Positions 34,941-47,089 of a stretch of 64,000 nucleotides of DNA are shown here, one piece after another; the stretch's first letter is position 1, and the number at the start of each line of letters is the position of its first letter. The position numbers and the translations under genes were made by a program. The notes under the pieces were generated by a model that was not told the origin of the DNA, ran no database searches, and saw nothing but the letters and a program-made list of their open reading frames with translations. Source of the stretch: Calycina herbarum (taxonomy: Eukaryota > Ascomycota > Leotiomycetes > Helotiales > Pezizellaceae); NCBI GenBank assembly GCA_001414485.1, contig LLEY01000111.1:142445-206444 (forward strand). The letters run 5' to 3'.

Positions 34941-36365
34941 TCAAACAGCTTCTGCTCTCCTCCCAACAAATTCTACACTTGTCCCTGTGCATGTGCCCTG
35001 TCGTCTCATTTTCGTTCTCGCTCTTGCATTTTCTCCCTCTGTGGAGGAGCCAAAACTTGGTGTTCGTGATATTTCCGAAGCACTGCGTTTGAGTGATGGT
35101 GACCATGGAGGGACGATATCACCAGCTGCTGGTTTATCGGTCGATCCACTGGATTGTCCTGATCCAGTGGTTTCTAAATCAAGAAACGGATCACGAATCC
35201 ATGCAGCTTCCAGTCCTGGAACGAAGGGATCAACCTCTCGAATTTCATCCCAAGATAAGGTGTCAGTTGACATGGCGATGTACAAGTCTTGGATCTTCCC
35301 TGATGGATCTACCACGGCACAATTCTTTCGTAGGAATTCTTTATCGTAGTCCATTCCGAGCAGGTGATCATCGAGTTGGCGTAGCATTGGGAGACCGAGG
35401 AGATTCTTTGCATCACAGATCCGAGCGACTAGAGGTTGCCATTCTCGACCAAGGAGGATCTTGAAAAATGCCTCACTGACGGCATTCTTAAATGATAAAC
35501 TATCCGAGTCTGGGATGACGACCACTTGATGAAGTCCACGAGATAAACAACGCTTGTATGCGGCCGTGTCCTTCTCAAATGGGAATGGTTGTGTGTATTT
35601 GGGTAAAAGAGAAACATGAACAGTCCAGGCTGATGGGTCCGCACCCACAGAGGAAACCCGTGATCTGAAAGATTCCACATGTGACGATTCATGGTCTGTT
35701 CTAAGATGTTGAGGTGTCTTATTTCCATCAGACGATGACTGGGCACGCTCTTCCGTTCTGGATTCACCATGGCCTGGTGTTGATGGTGGAGTTGATGCTT
35801 TTCTTCGGCGGGGTAGAGAAGTCGACATTGAACTTTCCAAGAGCTCGACTCTTTCCTCCACACGTATGGATGCATGGTCCACCTCAATCAACTGGTTACG
35901 CATCCTCTGAGAGTCGTCGACGAGACCTTCGATGCTGTCCTGGAAATACGGCATCCTCTTGTTCAATATTCCAACATGGTGCCAAATACCACTCATGTCG
36001 CGGTATACACCCTTGAACCCAGCATCCACATCCGCCTTGGTTTTGTCCAGCAATTCTTCTGTTTGGGTTTGTCTCTCCAATCTTTGCTGTTTCTCCAATT
36101 CCAATTGTGTCCGCAACAAGGCCACTTGCGCTTTCAAATCCTCCATATCTTGTTTTTCCACCACACCCGTTTCCTTTTCCACGGTATGATAGCAAGCTAG
36201 ATGACCGCAATCGCAGGTACTGCCGGGTATTGATCGGTTCAAGGCAAAGCCTACGCAGGCACAGCGCATACCTTGGTGTTCGGGGTGCAGCAAGATGTAT
36301 CGGCAATCGCCTTTGGGTAATTCGACATCGGCCCGCGCCTTTTCACGGCGAGGAGGCGAGAACAT
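34941..36365 (-). CDS. Cys-rich/coiled-coil fungal protein of unknown function
   Basis: 474 residues from the ATG at 36365 (MFSPPRREKARADVELPKG). The frame stays open further upstream without an ATG, so a 5' exon is possible. The N-terminus has a compact Cys/His block (CRYILLHPEHQGMRCACVGF...CDCGHLACYH) that could bind a metal ion. Next is a long coiled coil (KQDMEDLKAQVALLRTQLEL, EKQQRLERQTQTEELL), then a disordered Ser/Pro segment, and a C-terminal globular part (WTVHVSLLPKYTQPFPFEKD, GLHQVVVIPDSDSLSF, WQPLVARICDAKNLLGLPML). The C-terminus is Ser/Arg-rich. I do not recognise a named family. The layout suggests a scaffold or DNA/RNA-associated protein, but this is inference. Confidence 0.7.
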   Translation of the reverse strand: MFSPPRREKARADVELPKGDCRYILLHPEHQGMRCACVGFALNRSIPGSTCDCGHLACYHTVEKETGVVEKQDMEDLKAQVALLRTQLELEKQQRLERQTQTEELLDKTKADVDAGFKGVYRDMSGIWHHVGILNKRMPYFQDSIEGLVDDSQRMRNQLIEVDHASIRVEERVELLESSMSTSLPRRRKASTPPSTPGHGESRTEERAQSSSDGNKTPQHLRTDHESSHVESFRSRVSSVGADPSAWTVHVSLLPKYTQPFPFEKDTAAYKRCLSRGLHQVVVIPDSDSLSFKNAVSEAFFKILLGREWQPLVARICDAKNLLGLPMLRQLDDHLLGMDYDKEFLRKNCAVVDPSGKIQDLYIAMSTDTLSWDEIREVDPFVPGLEAAWIRDPFLDLETTGSGQSSGSTDKPAAGDIVPPWSPSLKRSASEISRTPSFGSSTEGENARARTKMRRQGTCTGTSVEFVGRRAEAV

Positions 36366-36844
36366 GTTCAGAGTAGCCAGTTTGACCGAAAGGATGCCCC
36401 CAAAGTTGCGCAACTGGAGGCATGAAGCAACAAGAGGTAAGGACAGACAAAAGTGGTGGGGAGAAGTGGTGGGAGAAGTGGAGGCAGAAGAAGGAGGGCG
36501 AGGTGATGAGTGTATATTTGGGAATTCAAAGTGTTGGGTTGGGGTGGGATAGATTTTCCGGGGTCCAGACAGTTATAGGGGGGATAGCGGCCAGGGATTT
36601 TTTGGTATCGGAGGGTTCAAGGCGGGTTGGGGTTTGGCTTGCAGGGCTGGTCTCATCTGGATAAGGATGAGAGTGGGTATGAGGTATCGTCGTACGGGTA
36701 CGGAGTACTTGCAGTTCTGGGCCAGCAATGGGAATGATTAATTAGATATGGGGCCAGAGCTGGGCGGGAGATGTAGCAGTGCAAACTGCAAGTTTATCAG
36801 CGAGAAGCGTGGCACGCAAGGAGGGACGAGCAGAGAGAGACAGG

Positions 36845-36963
36845 AAGAGGAGGAGGAGGAGGAGGAGGAGGAGCAGCAACCAGCAACCAGCAGCAGCAGC
36901 AACCAACAGCAACCAACAGCAACCAACAGCAACCAACAGCAACCAGCAGCAACCACCAGCAGC
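36845..36963. repeat. Composite GAG / CAACAG microsatellite
   Basis: About ten GAG triplets (36845-36873) run directly into CAG and CAACAG-type units to about 36963. It lies about 480 bp upstream of the minus-strand gene starting at 36365. Confidence 0.9.
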
Positions 36964-37296
36964 AGGAGCAGCTCAGCCGGTTGCCCGCTGGTACAGTACA
37001 ATACAATGGTGCAATCACCAGCAATGGTTCCCCAATGCTGGGCCTGACGCTGAATGCTGGTACAGGCATGTTGGATGAACCTAGAAACTAGTCCCCAGTC
37101 TTTTCCGGCCTAGCTGGCAGTTGCGCAAATGGCGCACTGGCAAACTGGTGTGGAGGGAACAGAAGCAAAGCGCAGCGCAGCGCAGTGGTGCTGGGTGTCG
37201 CAAGTTTTGCGTGGAGAGAGAGTTGTGTGGGGGCAATCGGAGGAATCTGTTGAAGTGGGACAGGCTCTGACAGGGTGGAGCGTCGACAGTGATAGA

Positions 37297-37329
37297 GGTT
37301 ACATGGGTTACATGGGTTACATGGGTTAC
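37297..37329. repeat. 9-nt tandem repeat (GGTTACATG)
   Basis: Three full copies plus a partial copy of GGTTACATG. Confidence 0.9.
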
Positions 37330-37468
37330 CCGAAAAGGATTGGATAGAGATAAGAGTAGAGGCGAGAGAGCAGAAACATTGCAGAAACAGCGCAGCGTCC
37401 ACCAAGACCAAGAACGCAGCCCGCGACCTGGAGCCGAGAAGCTTTTACAATTCCTGCAGGCTTGGAAA

Positions 37469-37505
37469 GCTAGTCTGCTAGTCTGCTAGTCTGCTAGTCT
37501 GCTAG
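37469..37505. repeat. 8-nt tandem repeat (GCTAGTCT)
   Basis: Four and a half perfect copies of GCTAGTCT. Confidence 0.92.
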
Positions 37506-40500
37506 CCCAGTCTAAGTGACATTTTGAATACATCCGGCTCCCACGTACTAGTATGGTCAACAACCTCATACATAACTGGCTATTACCATACTTACAGGAT
37601 CAGCATGCGTAGAAGCATCACCAAAATACCATTTATCCATCTGTCTCACCATCTGTCTCACCAGCTCGAGCACTTCCAGGTTCAGCACGCTGTGCTCCTC
37701 GCCGTCCTACGTCGTACAGAGACATCCAACTTCTTACCTGTACCTCTTCTAAGATCTTACTTCCTTCAACTTCATACCTTATCACCCCCTTGTATTCAGT
37801 TCGGAATTTTCTAGGTTAGGTAAAAATTCACATGCCTCCCCTCCGTTCTCCGGAAGCATACCTTGTACCCCCACCATCGTCCACTCTCCCACGTCGTCTA
37901 TTCCCCCAACGGTTCTACGAGATCCGATATCGAGACACTCTCTTCGGAGCATGTACCGGAGCTACCGTACGGCATGTATGTACTAGTACTTCCGTCCTGC
38001 CTCCAGCTAGCTATTGGCTACAGCCATCCGATGGTACCGACGGACAAGTGGAAAAAGCTAGCTGTGTTGATCTGCATGGCAATCTTCTTCTCTCCCCTAT
38101 CTGTCATAACGTATGGGGCGACGTACCAATAGGTGCGTACCTGCCTCAGCTGAGTGAGTGCCTTGTCCTGTACTACTACCACCTACTGCTTGAGAGAGCG
38201 GGACGAACCGCTCTGCGCCCTGTTCTTGATATGGAAACACTTCACGACGTTCAAAGAGTCTTTGGGCCTGGAGACAGTCCAAGTTGACTCCAATGGTTCA
38301 GAGTCGGTATGGGTTGATGTCCTATCAATTCAACAAGACATCTGTCAACCATGAAGTCTGGCCATTCCAATATTGTTATTCAACGGGTGTTGTATTCTAT
38401 TCAAACATAGGCATCGGACCTTTCCTACCAAGCATCTTTTTGTTTGGTATTGATTCCCTGGCATTGGAGCATGACGGCAAGTGCCGCACATAGAGTAGTA
38501 TCTCAATGACGAGATCAACAAAAATTCCTGCATTAAAAAACTAACCTTGAAAACCAGTCCAGCACGAAAATCCGAATACAAGTTGCGCGATCACGCCTTG
38601 GTATTCCTTTCTGGATTTACGCCGTTGCCGTCAGATCAGAACCTTGTCTTTACCCAGCTCCTGCATGAGATTTTTATCCATTATGCCATAGAGATCGCCC
38701 GTGGCGTCATGATCTCGGATTTTGTTCAGCGGCAAAGATACCAAGTGTTCGGAAAGTGACAAGGTCACTCGTTCATTCTTATTCTGGGTAGTCATGTCTC
38801 TTGATTTTTTTTTCTGAATGGCGATGGTGTCTTCCGTTGAGCACGTTTTTGTTTTTTCCCTTCAATTTCCAACACAGCATGCGAGGGGGTTCATTGAACC
38901 GAGAAATCGGGATGCGACCAGCAAAGATAAGAGGGTTGTACAGAGTAACATAAGTATGTAGTACATATTAGCGGTAACGCGATGTCGAATGATGGGCATT
39001 GTGTATCAATGCTGTGAAGCACGAACCCCTGATTGTTTTTGTTTTTCTGCCTTATCGAACGTTACAGCATTCATAGAGTCTTACGACTCCAAGGCTTGAG
39101 CATTGTTAAGCTACAGAAACCCCACGGTCACAGCTCCTACAATTTCAGCCTAGGTAACACACAAAACTCCTAAATGCCATTTTGGTTGCATCTTTTCCAT
39201 CCGAATTTCCCTTGGGACGTGGGAGGAGGATAATGTGTGTGGGAGGAAGGGACAATTTATTGAGAGTTACACCGAGGACCTATTACATGACTCTTGACGT
39301 TGATATCCCGCGGGAGGCTGACATCCCCAAACGAGAAGAGTCAATTTTGATGGCCAACGGTCGCCACCCGCTGATGGATTTGCATTGCACTTTACTTCTT
39401 CGACCAGCCACGGCGCAGAGTTTCCAGCTTTGGCTCGCAGGCGGCTTCGGCACGATGGTAGGTAAATCGGTCGGCGCGTTATTAGGGCCGGCATATAAAA
39501 TTCATCCATCCTACCCGCCTGCGTGCAATGTCTCATCTCGTGGATGAAGTGTGAAAGGCTGAGAGATTACCACGGCTCTTCCGAATGGCCAACCGAGACG
39601 AGCATCTTGCACTTTGATCTTGCAAGGGAGGGAATCGTACGACAGTCGTCCCAGGATGAGATCTCGGGGTTTTTATATCGTGCAACAGGCTACAGCAGGA
39701 TTCTCATTGGTACCACCAAACCCTGGGATCTGATAAGCAGTTAGGGAGACTTGCTTCTTCAGTTGGGGAACGTGAGACATGAAGGAGAGAGAGGCTGAAT
39801 GGGCAGGACTCTCGCGGAAGGTGTTCAAAGCCTTCCGGTCCGCCACGAAATCCTGATCCGAGTACGCATAGCATGGGTGGTGGGTGGAAAGATTGTCCAT
39901 CCCCCACGTTCTGACTTTCTGGCCAGTTCGACAAACTGCGACCCTCAACCCCTCCAATGATTCTCCGCCGTCATCGCACGAACGACCAACACACGAATCG
40001 ACGAACAATTGAGAGCATCACGGGCGGTCCTGCGGTCTCCGTTCCCCCTTTTAGGTCCTGTGCAGGAGCTAAAGACTGGGTTGCGGCTCCATTGATACCC
40101 TCCGATTCCATTTCGAGAGATCTGGCGACAGAAAAGGAAGGGCTAGATTGGCCATCAAGCCTGTTTAGATTGAAATTGAAGCATCGCCGATGAATGCGTC
40201 TGTCTGCAAGGCCTGCGAGGAATCACGTGTGTGGGGCAGTATCTATGAATTTTGGTAAGACCCGCTTCATCTAGAGGGGCTTTTGAAACTTTTATATATA
40301 GGCTCTGAGATGATTTTCGAATTATCCAACGCCGTAGCTTTGGGATCACATTCAATATTGAAATTGGAATCTGGGGTAATGGTTTATATCACGTGTCGTC
40401 TCGAACGCCATGTGCTGGTGGATCTGGGAGGTGGATCGATCCATATCCAACTTTCAAGAAGTTGGAACTTTAATCGCACAATCAAATTTCAGAATAATAT

Positions 40501-41311
40501 TGAAATTCCGACGGGAGCTATGCTTCATATCACAGGACAGGTTACTATATAATTTTCTTCTTGAAAACTGTTCCTTCTTGATGTTGGCTAGTGGGCTGGC
40601 TGTTTTGAGTGCTTTCACGATTTTCAGGTTGCATTCACAACCATTTGACCACTTCACACTCATCACATTTTGAGTGAACAAAATCATTTTCACACGTTTT
40701 CAATACCTTACACCGTTTTATCGTCATGCAAACACATCAATGCCAATGTTTTTAGCCAGGGACAAGCTACCGGAAAAGGAGCCGCAATGACTCAATCGAA
40801 GAATGATATCCATATTCAACTCAATTCAATTCTCTAGAGAGATTTCCATTGGTCGTTTTATCTTCATGTACATGGGCGGCTGGCTTCAGGTGACTCAACA
40901 TCAACGATTAACGAGTCTGAGTGCAGCTTTGACTTTTCGAAAGCACGATCGTGGAGATGATTGGTTCACCGCTACATGGTGGCTCGCTTCATGCAGGTTC
41001 AACCACTCCTGATGCTCGATTAACCGCGAGCTCGGCCTTCTGAAGCGGGAACTTCACGACGTTCACGAAAGACTTCACTTTGGCAATGCTTTGGGTTCGC
41101 GACATATATATGGGGGCTCCCCGTGATGTGTGTCGATTTCGTCCCATCATCTTTCACGACTTCACATAGAAATCCTTGAAAGTAACCCGAAAAGGTCATC
41201 AGGCTACTCGCTGAAATACACACATTCTCCATCGTCTAAGAAGTTCCAACGACTTCACATCCCTTCTCTCCTGAATCTTGCATACATCACTGCAATTCTC
41301 ACTCACTCATC

Positions 41312-43051
41312 ATGGCCGAATTCCACGCCGCAGTTTCCACGCTTCTCGATGCCTTTGCACATGGCATCACCACAATCAAAACCCAAAAAAGCCGTCGACC
41401 AAAACACAGTTCCTCCTCTGGCTCAGCCTCGGAAAAGCGTTTAAGCAAATCCCTCAAGAAAAACAGAAGTGAAGTAAAATCAGCATACGACCATGACCTC
41501 GACCGTTTCGGTTCCGGGTTCGCAGTAGGCGATGGTAAACCTCACTTCCCCCTTCCCTCCTCCCGACCAACTACAAAACCATCTAACATTGTTACATAGA
41601 CGAAGCACGCACCTCCCTAGCCGGAATCCTAACCCGACTAACCACAGGCTTCCTCTCCATCTTCAACCGCTTTCTTCGCGGGAAAAGTACGGCTTCTGAT
41701 TATCAGACTTTGTTAAGTCTTTCGGACGTTTCCCGTCGTGAAACGATTCGGACTTTTGATCAGTTGAGCGAGAGGTTGAGTAGTTCTAGCTTGGCGCTTG
41801 TGAGCGAGAAGGAGAAGGATTACTCGAAGAAGCGGAAGAAGGGACATACGAGTACGAGTAAGAGTTCGAGTGCTAGTCGGACGGTGGGGAGTAAGGGGAG
41901 GAAGAGTAAGAAGGGGGGTGCTGTTACGCCGTTGGGGATGGCTACTAGTTCGGGGGTGAGTTTTCTTTCCTTTCTTCCTCTTGTTGTTTGCTTTCCTTGT
42001 TTTGGTACTGAGAAATCCTGGTTTGTTCGAACGTGATTGTCTCCGCTTGTGTGTTTGAGAAGGAGAAATCGACTTGAGTGCTTAAAATACGGTCTCAGTG
42101 AGTCGACAGAAAATGATAGCCATTCGACAAAATGATTACCCCGAGAGTCCATAGAATCTATCGAGGGAAAGATGACACTTGATGCTCAAACCAAAAGCGA
42201 CTATGTATATGGAATGTGAAATGTCGAGATAGTGATATTACTATATGCCTCCCGGCTATGGAGGCTGGGGAGATTGAAGGAAGATTGTTGTCTGAGAAAG
42301 AGAGAACCTTCGTTGTCAAACTTCGAATATCCTTGACTTTCTCCTATAATACGTTTCAAGTTCTCACTCTTTTCTTACTGGTCGGAAGAGGGCAATATCA
42401 TGAAGTCTCAGATCTATCGATTTTCTTTCAAACTTACTTCCCTTTGGTCCTTGCAAGAGATGTCTTCTACTTCAATCGAAACTCCGAAGTTCTTTCATTT
42501 TCCAGGTACTAACACCTCACCAGTGGATACGCCCAAAACCAACAACAACTTCCACCACCAAAAAGCGCACCTCAAAATCCAGCTCCAGATCCTCCTCCGT
42601 CTCACGAAAAACCCCCCTCCTCGAAGCCCCCCCACCACCCCAACAATCCCCACCAATCCTCACACCACCATCTTCCCCTCCTCCCCGCTACGAAGTCCAT
42701 CCGCAATCTAAATATCGAACTCAATCGGGCAAATCCTTCAAAGTCCCGCAAATCCCGCAATCTAGATATGAAGTCTATCAAATCCCTCAACTTCGACCGG
42801 AAAATGTTTCCGCACTCCGACCACAAGATACCAAACGTCCACTTGGGAGGAAGGAGGTGAATAGGAAGTCTTTTATGAGTTTTGAATCTGATAGTACGAA
42901 GTTGGGGGAGATTCCGGAGTATAAGTGGAGTAAGCCACCTGGGGCGGGAGGGAAGAGGGAGTTTGAGGCTCAGCCATTCTTCCCGCTGGGAGGTGCGGTG
43001 CAAGAGCCTGTCAAGAAGTCGAGGTTGAGAAGATTGTTTGGAAGGTCGTGA
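41312..43051 (+). CDS. Basic Ser-rich fungal protein of unknown function
   Basis: Exons 41312..41534, 41600..41955 and 42524..43051; 368 residues. Intron 1 is 41535-41599. Intron 2 (41956-42523) is long at 568 nt; its acceptor could also be 18 nt upstream (after 42505), which keeps the frame. The N-terminus is helical (MAEFHAAVSTLLDAFAHGIT), followed by a basic stretch (SEKRLSKSLKKNRSEVKSAY) and a second helical block (TSLAGILTRLTTGFLSIFNRFL), then a Lys/Ser/Gly-rich linker. The last exon is Pro-rich with SRYEVYQIPQLRP and a conserved-looking end (GEIPEYKWSKPPG, then KSRLRRLFGRS). I do not recognise the family. The paired helices hint at a fungal-specific NACHT/ankyrin-type N-terminal helical module, but this is weak. 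Confidence 0.7.
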
Positions 43052-43625
43052 GGTGGTGGATAGAGATGTGGGTTGTTGAGAGACTTGAACTTTTTCTTTT
43101 GCTTTCCTTTTCTTTGTTCGTTTCTGTGGCGAGTGAGGTTATGATGTGAAGTGGAGGTTTAGTTCTTGATGAGGTTGTCTCTTATGTCTTGGTTTCGTTT
43201 CTTTGTACCTTTCTGTAGTGACGAGGTTTATGACTTGATGATTGAGATGCCTGCTGTGTTACTTGGTTGTTTAGCTTGACTTAGTGTTGATGGATTGATG
43301 GGAGGTGATGAGTATATACTTCTGTTCGTAGATAGCAATATTATATTTGAAAAAGGAAACTGATTTGACCTCACAACCGTAAAAAGCATATCAAACCCAA
43401 ATCTTTCGACCCAGATTAACTTCCAAAGCCATGTGGCACTTCTACAATAAGTCGTATACAAGTAAGCTTCTTAGTCTATAGGAAAAAATTTTCGTGAGTT
43501 CGATCTTTATACTCGCATAGTTTGATAATGATCCGAGCAACAAGAAGATATTGCCACAACTACATATTCGCCAGCAAGCCTCGTTCTTGCTTATAATAAA
43601 TCAAAGTACCGTCCTCCGCTAAATT

Positions 43626-43648
43626 GGGGGGGGGGGGGGGGGGGGGGG
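43626..43648. repeat. 23-base poly-G tract
   Basis: An uninterrupted run of G, directly visible. Confidence 0.95.
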
Positions 43649-45098
43649 TCTTGTATATCGAGATGAGCAGTCAAATCCCGGAGATAATCCAAATTCGTAG
43701 GCCGCAGCGATAATTCTCAACTTCTCCACTTCAAACTTATCTCTCCACTTCTCCACCTGAACTCTTCTGATTGACCTGACAATAAATAAAAATCGACAGC
43801 GGCAAGAATTTCGACAGCAAATAGAGCATCGTAACTACTACTGTCAGATAATGAAGATGCTGGCTTAGATTTCAAGGATAGATTGAAAGATCCAAGAGGT
43901 CTGACCGACGTGTCAGAAGACACCGTCAAACTACCCTGGAATCTGGAGATAACCCCGAAACTTCGAAGCCATGCGCAATATTGTCTCCCCATATTACCAG
44001 CCGCCTTCCCCGCACAGTCTCAAAATTTATAGCAAATTTTCCTTTCCCTCAACCTAGAATTCCTAGACTATCCACCAGCCTTATATCGTATAAAAACGAT
44101 GAATTAAGACGGTAAAACTTCCGGTAGTCTCATGCCCCAAGTAATTGTTTTTCCCATTATCCTATTATCCCATTCCGTTTTCTAAGCTACATCTGGAGAG
44201 CCCATATGAGGAAGAGGAACAATTCTCAGGCTTTAACATCTGCGAATACACTAAGAGTCTCTGTGAATAACAACTTGATATCTCTGCGGAGAGACTATTT
44301 GTCTGGTGCCCCTCTGAGAGATTCAGTTTTTATCGTAATACACACCAAATGAATCAGAGTAATTGGCTTTCGAGCTTTGATAATCCTAAAACTTCCAAAA
44401 CATCCAAGTCTATTTTTGAACTTTTAGCAAGTTATCTTCTCATGGGTGTTTGTAGAACGATGACTCGTCTTATCAAAGAACGATCGGCGGGGAAATTGAA
44501 ATGGAACCCCCAACCATCCTTTTAAGTCCCTAACGGACTGTCAACTTCATGGATGCTCTGCCAAGGTATAATTTAGTTTCCTATGACTTGGTAAATTTCA
44601 ATAGTAACCTTAACCAAAATAATAGTAAGGGGAGCCTAAGCGAGGATGACCATAGCTGCGCCCATAATCGCGTTTTCTTAACAAGTTTAACAACGTCCTT
44701 GGATGGAAGAAAAACAAAATTAAAGTGGGCCACTTCCTGGATCGAACCAGAGACCTCACTGGTGATCGTAGGTCCAGCTCCGGAGGGAAGAGATGGGCCG
44801 AAGGTACACCACTAGCAATCCAGACTGAAGCCATCCCCACTTACCATGCAAGGCCACACTTGAAGCGTATTCTAAATGCTCGCGCCATCGGGACAGGTAA
44901 TACTGTGATGCATAGAGTGGACGAAATGTGAACGATCCTCGAGCTCAGGAACGGGTATCGACCCCGAAAATAGGTGAGCCTTGCCTTGGTGAAGGCTCAG
45001 AGTGACATCGAGAGCTTCCCCGTGAACCCAGTGGTAGTCGCATGCAGGGTTCGGTCAAATGGGTATTGAGGGCGGGGGCACTGTGCACATGTTGAGGT

Positions 45099-45334
45099 GG
45101 TTGAGAGGGAAGGAGCAACCCAACGAGGCACACGATTAGGAAGTAGTTGCCTTTACCTTCTGGCTCTTGTCCATCTGCCCCAAGGCAGTGCGCAGGCGTG
45201 GTTTAATTATGCCAACCTCGAAGCAGGGTTGGGGGTGCGTGGTGCCTTCCCTTCTAGACATTAAGGAAGGCAAGCTCGCATCGTGGTGACAGTATGATGT
45301 CGAGGTCGATTGCTCCTTCCCTCTTTACCTCGAC
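45099..45334. repeat. Two opposed TCCTTCC-motif hairpins
   Basis: The first (45099-45120) has stem GGTTG/CAACC enclosing AGAGGGAAGGAG. The second (45299-45334) has a perfect 8-bp stem GTCGAGGT/ACCTCGAC enclosing CGATTGCTCCTTCCCTCTTT. They are in opposite orientation, about 180 nt apart. Confidence 0.55.
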
Positions 45335-46525
45335 CTCAACCTCGACGCGCGGCCTCGAACCGACCAGGACCCACCATGCTAAGACTTAGCTTCGAGTATA
45401 AACCGCCCCCCCCACCTCAGATCCCTTCTTATATAAATGAATTCTTGTCATCGAAACCGAATCGCGGGGGGGGGTGGGGAGTTTGCGTAGAGTAAAGTGA
45501 TCTAAAGCCCAAAGCTCTTTGAGATCTTGAAGAATAAGAATTGCTATTCTACTTTGTAACTCAGGGAGCCATTCTGACTCCAGGCCTGGGGACGCAGCTC
45601 AAAGGCGGCAGGCCAGACGGTCACTGTTGCCGCGCTGTCGATGTTCTCATCACCGGTACGAGCCACTTCTACTTACCCCGATTTTTCGAGTACTCTCGAG
45701 CATTTTCAAACGATATCTTTCTAAAGCATCTATATAGGTATTCCTGGTTTTGGGGAAGTTGGCGGCGGAAGATTAAGAATGGTGTTTGAAGCTCTCTCCA
45801 GTGCAGTCTTAGGATGACAAGAAATTGGCTATTGCGCCCTCGTGTACCAGTACTTGTGCCAGGTTCTCAAGTTCAAATCAACAGGCTCGCAGACCTGATG
45901 TTTTCTCCAAATAGGTGTTTCATCATGAATTGCGTGAAGATTAAAAGGTACTGTTGAAAACCTACAGTGAATATGAGTATGTCAGTCACGTGGCTGCTCG
46001 CTAGTGTGGGTACTAGCGCTATCCCAGGGCATAAATAGTCGGCTTAGGCTACACTTAGTAAATTGAAGAGTTTCCGCCATACATTCGCAACAGGTACCAA
46101 GCCAGCAGTGACTGCCACGAGGAGCGACCAAAAGTGGTGAGAACAGGCGAGAACACGAGCGCCTTCCTCGCGGAGAGTACCCGTGGAAGAAGGATCTGCA
46201 TGAAGGAACGAACTACCCTTGATCCACATCCAGCTCCAAGTATGAATTCTCTTCCATTTCTTATTGCCGAAAACGCCTCACGAGGGAAGGAACGACGGTT
46301 CTTCAGTATTCATACGACCTTGTCATGGCTCTTTATTTTTGCTTCTAGGGCCAAGTCACAAGTGGAAAAGATGCATAATAATAGTGGTCTCTTTGAATTC
46401 TATTGGGTATATCTCGCTTTTCTTAGGCGTTGCATTCCGTTGCCTGACAAGTACCTTTTCGCAACCTTGTGCTCGACTCTTTTAAAAGATCCTCGCGCAT
46501 AAGCGAAGGCCAACTTCAGCTCTCG

Positions 46526-47089
46526 TCATATCCCTCGGCGGCCAAATTGGGTTTCTTCAAATTTGGCCCTGGTTCGTCTGAGTGGCTCGTTGCATCCGAA
46601 AGGAGAGCTCTTTCGTTTTAAAGACTTACTGAAGGAACCGGTAGCGCTACCATCAAGTTGTCCTTCTGCATTGCCTCTCAATGCTGATTCTTGTGCAGCA
46701 GTGTCGTTGCTCTCACGAATTGCCGGTGTTTGATCTTTTTCTGGGCTTCCACACGATACACAAGCCCCATCGCATGCTACTCTCGCGGTGTCATTTCCGA
46801 CTTCTTCTCCGTCCATTAGGAACCGTTGCCTCTGTCCTTCCACACCCTGGTCATCTCCCCAACCCGAAATTGTCTGTGGCTGGCAATTTTTCATTGATGG
46901 GAGCTGAGTGTTGGGCATCGTGTTGTCAAGTTCAAGCGTTTCGAAATGGGATGCGAGATCTGAGAGTCGGTGCGGGCAGCGTGGGCACGTTCTTGGATTT
47001 GACTTGCTAGATGAAGACGAAGATCGAGATGAGGAAGAGGGAGGAGATGAAAAAGGAGAATAGGACGAAGAAGAGAATGGCATACTCAT
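46526..47089 (-). CDS. Hypothetical Ser-rich protein
   Basis: 187 residues from the ATG at 47089. It begins with a Ser-rich stretch (MSMPFSSSSYSPFSSPP) and contains a possible CxxC pair (CPRCPHRLSDLASHFETLEL) and a second Cys group (ACDGACVSCGS). The end is basic (KRKSSPFGCNEPLRRTRAKF). The frame is open upstream to about 47265 without an ATG, so a 5' exon may be missing. A GTAAGTCT sequence near 46632 on the coding strand could be an intron donor, which would change the C-terminus. I do not recognise the protein. Confidence 0.35.
   Translation of the reverse strand: MSMPFSSSSYSPFSSPPSSSSRSSSSSSKSNPRTCPRCPHRLSDLASHFETLELDNTMPNTQLPSMKNCQPQTISGWGDDQGVEGQRQRFLMDGEEVGNDTARVACDGACVSCGSPEKDQTPAIRESNDTAAQESALRGNAEGQLDGSATGSFSKSLKRKSSPFGCNEPLRRTRAKFEETQFGRRGI

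Larger units (their letters stand above)
36366..41311. other. Long gene-poor region with simple repeats
   Basis: 4.9 kb. It holds a composite microsatellite (36845-36963), a 9-nt repeat (37297-37329) and an 8-nt repeat (37469-37505). Several open frames of 80-150 codons (for example 37832-38287 and 40283-40552) have no recognisable domain, and I do not call them genes. I see no RNA gene. Confidence 0.45.
43052..46525. other. Gene-poor intergenic region
   Basis: 3.5 kb. It contains a 23-base G run (43626-43648), TCCTTCC-motif hairpins (45099-45334, plus copies near 46202 and 46282), G- and C-runs near 45405 and 45466, and a pair of sequences resembling Pol III box A and B near 44738-44818. 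No coding sequence is supportable. Confidence 0.45.

Noticed and set aside
37832..38287. 151-codon plus-strand ORF
   Set aside because: No recognisable domain, no plausible splice or leader context, and low-complexity codon pattern; not enough to call a gene.
40283..40552. 89-codon ORF with alternating hydrophobic residues
   Set aside because: It looked beta-rich but matches no family I know and lacks gene context.
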